From JBEKCP01 sp050014815 (GTDB taxonomy: Bacteria > Planctomycetota > Planctomycetia > Pirellulales > Thermoguttaceae): a stretch of DNA of 9,917 nucleotides. Below the pieces are notes generated by a model. The model saw only the letters and a program-made list of their open reading frames with translations, made no database searches and was not told where the DNA came from. Location of the stretch: NCBI GenBank assembly GCA_050014815.1, contig JBEKCP010000165.1:1-9917 (forward strand), in the 5' to 3' direction. Positions 5,621-9,917 of this stretch are shown here, piece after piece. Positions within the stretch are counted from its first letter, which is position 1. Each line of letters starts with the position of its first letter. The translations under genes and the position numbers were made by a program.

Positions 5621-6464
5621 CATCATGAGTCATTCGGGCAACGGGGCGTTGCTGCGGGCCGAGCACCTGACGAAGCTCTATCCGGACGGCCAGGTGAACG
5701 CCCTCTTGGACGTGACGCTGGAGATCCGCCAGGGCGAGTACGTCGCGGTCATGGGTCCCAGCGGCAGCGGCAAGTCCACCCTGCTGAACATGCTCGGGGC
5801 GCTGGACAGGCCCACCTCGGGCGAGACCTACTTCGAGGGCCGCCCCATGTCGCGGATCCCCAATTGGAACCGCCTGCGGGCCCAGAAGATCGGCTTCGTC
5901 TTCCAGTCGTTCTACCTCCTGCCGGTCCTCTCGGCCGTGGAGAACGTTCAGGTGCCCATGTTCGAGTCGTCCTTGCCGGCGTCCCAGCGGGTCCAGCGGG
6001 CCGCCGATCTGCTGGAGCTGGTGGGCCTGGGGCACCGCATCCACCACACGCCGGACAAACTCTCCGTCGGCGAGCGCCAGCGGGTCGCCATCGCCCGGGC
6101 GCTGGCCAACGAGCCCGTCATCCTGCTGGCCGACGAGCCGACCGGCAACCTGGACTCGAAGTCGGCGGTCGGGATCTTCGACCTGTTCGCCGCGCTGCAC
6201 CACGAGCAGGAGATGACCATCGTGCTGGTGACGCATGACGACGCGCTGGGCCAGCGGGCCGAGCGGATCGTTCGCATGCAGGACGGCCGGGTCCGCTCGG
6301 ACGGTCCGAGCCCGGGCCTCCGGACTGCCGCTGCGGCAGCCAACGCCGCGGCCGCCGCTACTGCCGCGATCGCCGGCCACTCCGGCCTGCGGGGCCCCGC
6401 CGGGCTCACGTCGGGCCGGCCCAAGAGCATCCTGCCGCCGTTCGCCGTCCCGGACCGGGGATAG
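5613..6464 (+). CDS. ABC transporter ATP-binding protein, LolD/MacB type
   Basis: A 283-residue ATPase that should dimerise under the overlapping permease and power it. Motifs appear in order: A-loop region Y23, Walker A GPSGSGKST (48-56), Q-loop FVFQSF (95-100), signature LSVGERQRVAIARAL (150-164), Walker B VILLADEP (169-176) with E175, D-loop NLDS (179-182), and H-loop VTHDD with H208. The signature has Val where LSGG has its first Gly, a change outside the most critical residues. Residues beyond about 230 form a non-canonical tail of about 50 residues, with an Ala-rich run (238-253) followed by Gly/Pro-rich sequence. Usual LolD-type proteins end near 230. The start at 5613 is chosen for GGAGG at 5599-5603, nine bases upstream. 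This implies translational coupling, since the ATG lies inside the permease's last codons. Confidence 0.95.
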   Translation: MSNIMSHSGNGALLRAEHLTKLYPDGQVNALLDVTLEIRQGEYVAVMGPSGSGKSTLLNMLGALDRPTSGETYFEGRPMSRIPNWNRLRAQKIGFVFQSFYLLPVLSAVENVQVPMFESSLPASQRVQRAADLLELVGLGHRIHHTPDKLSVGERQRVAIARALANEPVILLADEPTGNLDSKSAVGIFDLFAALHHEQEMTIVLVTHDDALGQRAERIVRMQDGRVRSDGPSPGLRTAAAAANAAAAATAAIAGHSGLRGPAGLTSGRPKSILPPFAVPDRG

Positions 6465-6476
6465 GGCGCCGGGTAC

Positions 6477-6540
6477 GTTTAGCGGGCGGGCTTGCCCGCC
6501 GAGTTGTGCCGGACACGGCGGGCAAGCCCGCCCGCTAAAC
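6477..6540. terminator. Perfect 25-bp inverted repeat, likely bidirectional terminator
   Basis: Arms 6477-6501 and 6516-6540 are perfectly complementary over 25 bp, around a 14-nt loop. Each arm contains its own nested palindrome, GGCGGGC-TT-GCCCGCC or its complement. The right arm ends exactly at the base before the stop codon of the convergent gene (6541). A T-tract follows at 6548-6554 for plus-strand transcripts from the ABC operon. Confidence 0.85.
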
Positions 6541-7503
6541 TTACGGCTTTTTTTCCGCCTCGCTCGCTTTGCGGAGTTTCATGCGAAACTGCTTGACTTC
6601 CTGCTGCGCCACCAGCGGCAGTTTCGCCCGCAGCGCGTTCTCGTCGCCCGGGAACCAGCCGGCCGGCTCGTTGTAGACGCCATGGTACTCGACGAAGATT
6701 CCGCCGTCGGGCCCCGCCAGCCGCGTGATCTTCACGTAGAAACCGGCGCCGGAGTAGGGATGTTTGGGGCCGTAGACGATCCGGGCCGCCGCGTCTCGAT
6801 CCACCGACCGCCACTGGTTTGGATATTCGGGATCGTTCACGAACCGCGGATCGACCCGGGCCGCCAGCAAGAGGCTGCCGGGGCGCTGCGTCAAGACGGC
6901 GTGGCGGGTCGCACTAACTTCGACGCGGTCGAGAATCTTCAGCGTCGTGTAGAAATACCGCTCCTCGATCCCGCGTTTCGGGGTACCGCCGAGGCCGCGA
7001 CGCTGCATTTCCTCTTCGGTGAGCAGTCCGGACTTGGAGAGCATGCGCTCCTCCGCCGCTTCCCCGCCCTCCTTTTCCTTGGCCTTTCCGTTGTCTTCGT
7101 TCTTGGCCTTCTCGGCCTGTTGTTTCGCCGTTTTCAGGAAGTTATCGGCGAACTTTTCGGAATTGAGGATCTCCCAGCGGCCGTGGGCAATGAACCCCAC
7201 GTCGATCCTCCGGTAAATGGCCTGCTTGCCCTGCTTGCCGTCGGGTTTCCGTATCTTCAGGGAGAATTGTTCGACCGACTTGCTGATGGGGCCAATCTTC
7301 TCCTCCAATGCCCGGAGTGCGGCCGCTCGGTCGGCGCCGTCCTTGAGGACCGGTGGCGGCAATTGGATGGCCGTGCCGTCGGGCATGTCCACCCCCTTTT
7401 CGGTTAGTTCCGCCAGCAGGGGATTGGTGTCCGAAACCGCCGCACCCGGGGGGGGGTCGGCTGCCGTCAACAGGAAGAACAGGCCCAGCGCGATCGCATT
7501 CAT
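6541..7503 (-). CDS. Exported protein of unknown function, planctomycete type
   Basis: A 320-residue protein with a short N-terminal signal-like segment (MNAIALGLFFLLTAADPPPGAAVS) and no membrane helix after it, so it is probably exported. A helical region (26-90) is followed by IYRRIDVGFIAHGRWEIL (96-113). Next is a strongly charged Lys/Glu/Ala helix (115-156) that may be a coiled coil. The C-terminal domain, from about 178, has ERYFYTTLKILDRVEVSATRH (181-201), LLLAARVDPRFVNDPEYPNQWRSV (211-234), AGFYVKITRL (253-262) and a Lys-rich end. I recognise no catalytic motif. The ATG at 7503 was preferred over an in-frame upstream ATG because it begins the signal sequence and has GAGG nine bases before it. 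It is a single gene, convergent with the ABC operon and divergent from the 7771 gene. Confidence 0.85.
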   Translation of the reverse strand: MNAIALGLFFLLTAADPPPGAAVSDTNPLLAELTEKGVDMPDGTAIQLPPPVLKDGADRAAALRALEEKIGPISKSVEQFSLKIRKPDGKQGKQAIYRRIDVGFIAHGRWEILNSEKFADNFLKTAKQQAEKAKNEDNGKAKEKEGGEAAEERMLSKSGLLTEEEMQRRGLGGTPKRGIEERYFYTTLKILDRVEVSATRHAVLTQRPGSLLLAARVDPRFVNDPEYPNQWRSVDRDAAARIVYGPKHPYSGAGFYVKITRLAGPDGGIFVEYHGVYNEPAGWFPGDENALRAKLPLVAQQEVKQFRMKLRKASEAEKKP

Positions 7504-7537
7504 GGACGGGTGCCTCACGGGTTGGGATGACCCTCTG

Positions 7538-7566
7538 AGCGTACCCTCTTGCCGGCCGCAGGACAA
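7538..7566 (-). promoter_or_regulatory. Candidate promoter of the exported protein gene
   Basis: On the minus strand TTGTCC (7561-7566) and TACGCT (7538-7543) are 17 bp apart. Each matches the sigma70 hexamers at 4 of 6 positions. The predicted start near 7531 leaves about 28 nt to the ATG at 7503. Confidence 0.35.
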
Positions 7567-7587
7567 CCTCAGTTTTCGCCTCGCATA

Positions 7588-7615
7588 GGGATTAGGGATT
7601 GGGGATTAGGGATTG
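7588..7615. repeat. Heptad tandem repeat (GGGATTA/G)x4
   Basis: Four contiguous 7-bp units alternate as GGGATTA, GGGATTG, GGGATTA, GGGATTG. The alternation suggests duplication of a 14-bp pair. The array lies between two divergent genes. Confidence 0.9.
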
Positions 7616-7618
7616 GAG

Positions 7619-7669
7619 GTCTTGGGTCTTGGGTCTTAGGTCTTTGCACGGAGCCCCAAGACCCAAGAC
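7619..7669. repeat. 15-bp inverted repeat containing (CTTGGGT)n heptads
   Basis: Arms 7619-7633 and 7655-7669 are perfectly complementary over 15 bp with a 21-nt loop. The left arm is made of CTTGGGT at 7621 and 7628, followed by CTTAGGT at 7635, so it too has a 7-bp period. It lies between divergent genes, where a terminator for either is not expected. Confidence 0.85.
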
Positions 7670-7679
7670 GTTCCCCACC

Positions 7680-7708
7680 TTCCACGTCCCGCCAAGGGGT
7701 GCTACACT
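7680..7708 (+). promoter_or_regulatory. Candidate promoter of the large exported protein gene
   Basis: TTCCAC (7680-7685), 17 bp, then TACACT (7703-7708). A start near 7715 gives a leader of about 55 nt to the GTG at 7771. The -35-like hexamer and spacing are the same as at 1691-1719 on the other strand. Confidence 0.38.
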
Positions 7709-7770
7709 GGTACGAACTGCCGGTAGGCGGATTACCTCGTTCGGATCGCTTGCAATAAGGAGAATCCATC

Positions 7771-9504
7771 GTGAAGAAGTTGCTTGGTGCGGCTCTGGCT
7801 GTCGCGTTGATGGGTGTCGGAATGGTGGGCGTCGCCCAGGAGAGCACGGCCGGGGGGGCCAAACCCCTTGTGACGGTGTCGTTTGCGGGCTATGACCAGT
7901 TGATGAGTGCGATCCAGAAGGCCGCCCAACGGGCCGGCCGCCCCGAGGTGGCTAAGATGGTGGAGCAGATGTTCGCCACGCAGGACAAGGGACTGGCCGG
8001 ATTGGACAGGGCGCGGCCATGGGGTGTCGTCGTGTCCGCCGCTCCCGGCGGCGAGTTCCCCATCCAGGCGTTCATCCCGGTCACCGATCTGAACCAGTTG
8101 ATGTCCCTGGCGCCCCTGCCGATGAAGCCGGACGCCGCCGGCGTGTACGAGCTGCCGGGCAGAGGCGGCAAGACCTTTTACGCCGCGCAGAAGGGGCAGT
8201 GGGCCTTCATCGTCGATAGCAAGGATGCCCTGGGCTCCGTCCCGGCGGACCCCTCCGCCGCGCTGGGCGAGTTGAGCAAGAAGTACCTCCTGGCCGTGCG
8301 GGGCTCGGTCAAGAACCTCCCGCCGGAAGTCTGCGACCTGGCCATTGCGAAGGCAAAAGAGAAGAATGCCATGACCCAGGGGCCTCGGCCCGGCGAGACC
8401 GAGGAGCAAGCCGCCATTCGCACCAACGTGGCCAACAAGACTGTTGATGCGCTGGGGGCGCTGGCCAAGGAGTTGGACGGCGTGCTCTTGGGCGTCGCGA
8501 TGGACGCCGGCACGGGGGCGATTCGCCTGGACGCCGAGATCACTGCCCAGCCCGGGACGAAGACGGCCCAGCGGTTCGCCGCGGTGAAGGATGCCCAGAC
8601 CAACTTCGCCGGCTTCCGGGCTGCCGGGGCCGCGGTGACGGTCCTGTCGGCCGGCACGATGGACGACGCGGACGTGGCCATCTTCAAGGCCGTCTCAGCC
8701 AAGGCCCGGACCATGGCGCTTCGGGACATCGATGGCAACAACGACCTCACCAGCGAGCAGAAACAGTTGGCCAAGAAGTTGCTCGGCGACGGGCTGGACG
8801 TGTTCCAGAAGACGATCGAGAACCGCAAGAGCGACTGCGGACTGGCCCTGCTCCTGGACGCCGGGGCGCCGACCCTGGTCGCCGGCATGGCGGTGGCCGA
8901 GGGCGCAAAGCTCGAAAAGGTCCTCAAGCAGCTCGTTGCGGAGGCCGCCAAGGAGGAGCCGAACCTGGCGAAGCTCGTCAAGTTGGATGCCGACAAGCAC
9001 GAAGGGGTCAACTTCCACGTGGCGACCGTGCCCATCCCCGACCCGGAGGCCGCCGCGGTGCTGGGCAAGGACTTGACCATCGTCGTGGGGATTGGCAGCG
9101 AGAGCCTGTACCTCGGGGTGGGAAAGAACGCCTTGGCGACGCTCAAGCAGGCGATCGACAATTCGAAGAGCCAGGCGGGGAAGTCCGTGCCGCCGCTGGA
9201 GATTGTCGTTGCTGCCGGTCCTATCGCCCGGTTCATTGCCGAGGCAGCCCGGGACAACGTGGTGGTGGGGATGCTGGCGGGCCAGGTGGCGGAGGTGCTG
9301 GCTGCCTCCGGCGGGAAGGACCGCGTCAGGCTGGTTGCCCGGCCGATCCCCAACGGCGGCGGCGCGCAATTGACCATTGACGAGGGGATCTTGAAGGCGA
9401 TCCTGACGATGGCTCCTGTGGGCGGCCCGCCCGGCGGCCCGATGGGAAACCCTGGCGGAAACGCCCCGCCGCCGGCCGGCCCCGCCGGCAACGATCCGTT
9501 CTGA
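7771..9504 (+). CDS. Large exported protein of unknown function, planctomycete type
   Basis: A 577-residue protein with a clear Sec signal peptide (MKKLLGAALAVALMGVGMVGVAQ, cleavage likely near 22-24). The mature part opens with PLVTVSFAGYDQLMSAIQKAA (32-52). The block GLAGLDRARPWGVVV (74-88) comes next, then FPIQAFIPVTDLNQLM (96-111) and KTFYAAQKGQWAFIVDSKDAL (134-154). Related blocks recur in the second half (DLTIVVGIGSESLYLGVGKNAL), suggesting two similar alpha/beta halves. The last 30 residues are a Gly/Pro/Asn-rich disordered tail ending GNDPF. I associate this layout with secreted hypothetical proteins of planctomycetes and know no function. The start is GTG, with AAGGAG eight bases upstream; no better start exists and the signal peptide begins there. 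A hairpin element just after the stop may end the transcript. Confidence 0.88.
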   Translation: MKKLLGAALAVALMGVGMVGVAQESTAGGAKPLVTVSFAGYDQLMSAIQKAAQRAGRPEVAKMVEQMFATQDKGLAGLDRARPWGVVVSAAPGGEFPIQAFIPVTDLNQLMSLAPLPMKPDAAGVYELPGRGGKTFYAAQKGQWAFIVDSKDALGSVPADPSAALGELSKKYLLAVRGSVKNLPPEVCDLAIAKAKEKNAMTQGPRPGETEEQAAIRTNVANKTVDALGALAKELDGVLLGVAMDAGTGAIRLDAEITAQPGTKTAQRFAAVKDAQTNFAGFRAAGAAVTVLSAGTMDDADVAIFKAVSAKARTMALRDIDGNNDLTSEQKQLAKKLLGDGLDVFQKTIENRKSDCGLALLLDAGAPTLVAGMAVAEGAKLEKVLKQLVAEAAKEEPNLAKLVKLDADKHEGVNFHVATVPIPDPEAAAVLGKDLTIVVGIGSESLYLGVGKNALATLKQAIDNSKSQAGKSVPPLEIVVAAGPIARFIAEAARDNVVVGMLAGQVAEVLAASGGKDRVRLVARPIPNGGGAQLTIDEGILKAILTMAPVGGPPGGPMGNPGGNAPPPAGPAGNDPF

Positions 9505-9514
9505 GGAAGAACTC

Positions 9515-9586
9515 CCCTCACCCTACCCTCTCCCGGAGGGAGAGGGGATCAGTTTGCCCTCACCCTACCCTCTCCCGGAGGGCGGG
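9515..9586. repeat. Duplicated 26-bp element with terminator-like hairpin
   Basis: A 26-bp sequence starting CCCTCACCCTACCC is repeated exactly at 9515-9540 and 9557-9582. In the first copy it extends into a 9-bp perfect stem (9526-9534 with 9538-9546, loop GGA). The second copy loses the pairing partner after GGGCGGG. It starts 10 bases after the stop at 9504, so the first hairpin may end that transcript. No T-run follows. Confidence 0.85.
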
Positions 9587-9599
9587 ACGGTCTTGCAAC

Positions 9600-9668
9600 A
9601 CCTTGAAACATAGGGACTTATGATTGCAATTCCGTTATTTCAGTTATGATTTTGCAGTTATGGACCGC
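9600..9668. other. AT-rich tract upstream of a strong promoter
   Basis: This stretch is much richer in A and T than the rest of the window. It contains near-repeats TTATGATTGCA (9619-9629) and TTATGATTTTGCA (9645-9657), and TTATG recurs at 9658. It lies immediately upstream of the -35 at 9670, where an UP element or an activator site would sit. No gene is seen in it. Confidence 0.45.
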
Positions 9669-9669
9669 T

Positions 9670-9698
9670 TTGACTTATTGCCGATAATCTGCTAGGAT
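9670..9698 (+). promoter_or_regulatory. Strong sigma70-like promoter
   Basis: TTGACT (9670-9675), exactly 17 bp, then TAGGAT (9693-9698). The -35 matches 5 of 6 bases and the -10 matches 4 of 6. The AT-rich tract directly upstream strengthens the case. Transcription would start near 9705 and run into the foldable region to the right edge. Confidence 0.55.
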
Positions 9699-9917
9699 AT
9701 GGGCGTCAACGGGATACATGGGCGTCAACCCACCCGAGACGAAACGAAGACCAGCAAGGATTCTTACCAATGTCCCGCTTCTCCGCAAGATTGTCTCTTG
9801 CCCCTTGCTTCCAAGAAAAACCACTGGGGAGCGCGTCAACGCCCCCCAATGGCGACCAGCAAGGTAACGGGCTGATAGACCCGTACCCCGCTGGTTGTAT
9901 TTTACTTCACCCGGCTT
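9699..9917 (+). ncRNA. Candidate structured RNA or structured leader, runs off the edge
   Basis: No confident gene is visible here, but the stretch folds well. Hairpins are 9719-9732 (4 bp, loop CGTCAA), 9785-9801 (GCAAGA/TCTTGC, 6 bp), and 9821-9852 (11 pairs with two A-C mismatches, again loop CGTCAA). A fourth is 9853-9897 (about 16 pairs with one internal loop and one bulged A, loop CTGATAGA). The last two abut without a spare base. ATGGGCGTCAAC is repeated at 9699 and 9718, and GACCAGCAAGG at 9749 and 9854. Alternatives exist. A plus frame from ATG 9770 (AAGGA nine bases upstream) stays open to the edge for 49 codons. A minus frame from the edge is open for 80 codons to a TAA at 9675-9677. 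Codon choice in both is unlike the GC-ending neighbours. Confidence 0.35.

Noticed and set aside
4394..5626. 410-codon minus-strand open frame
   Set aside because: It is antisense to the ABC permease, which has all family hallmarks in the plus frame.
8178..9521. 447-codon minus-strand open frame
   Set aside because: It is antisense to the 7771 gene, which has a start site, signal peptide and family-like blocks.
9785..9917. Integron attC site or IS200/IS605 end
   Set aside because: The hairpins suggest it, but the core RYYYAAC/GTTRRRY boxes are not properly placed and no transposase or integrase is visible.

Overview
The window looks like chromosomal DNA from a member of the Planctomycetota. 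The coding sequence is GC-rich with GC-ending codons. It has a GTG start, secreted proteins of types I associate with planctomycetes, and gaps full of short tandem repeats and hairpins. No rRNA, tRNA, CRISPR array, phage or transposase gene is visible. The taxon is an inference from gene style.

Layout. (1) 1-1662, minus strand: a probable operon of a membrane-anchored protein of unknown function (1132-1662), thiS (923-1123) and thiG (819 running off the left edge). ThiS carries sulfur as a C-terminal thiocarboxylate and ThiG uses it to build the thiazole half of thiamine. (2) 1663-1912: a divergent promoter region with an intrinsic terminator in the middle. (3) 1913-3094, plus: a Gfo/Idh/MocA-family NAD(P)-dependent oxidoreductase. 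(4) 3165-3857, minus: a YugP-type membrane zinc metallopeptidase, convergent with the oxidoreductase. (5) 4017-6464, plus: a small single-pass membrane protein, then a MacB/FtsX-type ABC permease and its ATPase, the last two overlapping by 8 bp. (6) 6541-7503, minus: an exported protein of unknown function, separated from the ATPase gene by a perfect 25-bp inverted repeat. (7) 7771-9504, plus: a large exported planctomycete-type protein. (8) 9505-9917: no confident gene. It holds a duplicated hairpin element, an AT-rich tract, a good sigma70-like promoter, and a strongly foldable stretch that continues past the right edge.

The genes do not form one pathway. They are independent housekeeping and envelope modules. 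The most unusual signals lie between genes. First, nearly every gap carries short tandem repeats of exactly 7 bp (or 14 bp) period, with different heptads at each site. Second, the right end (about 9699-9917) has back-to-back hairpins, two of them sharing a CGTCAA loop, downstream of the best promoter in the window. It is a candidate for an undescribed structured RNA. Third, divergent promoters between the peptidase and the ABC cluster appear to overlap face to face.
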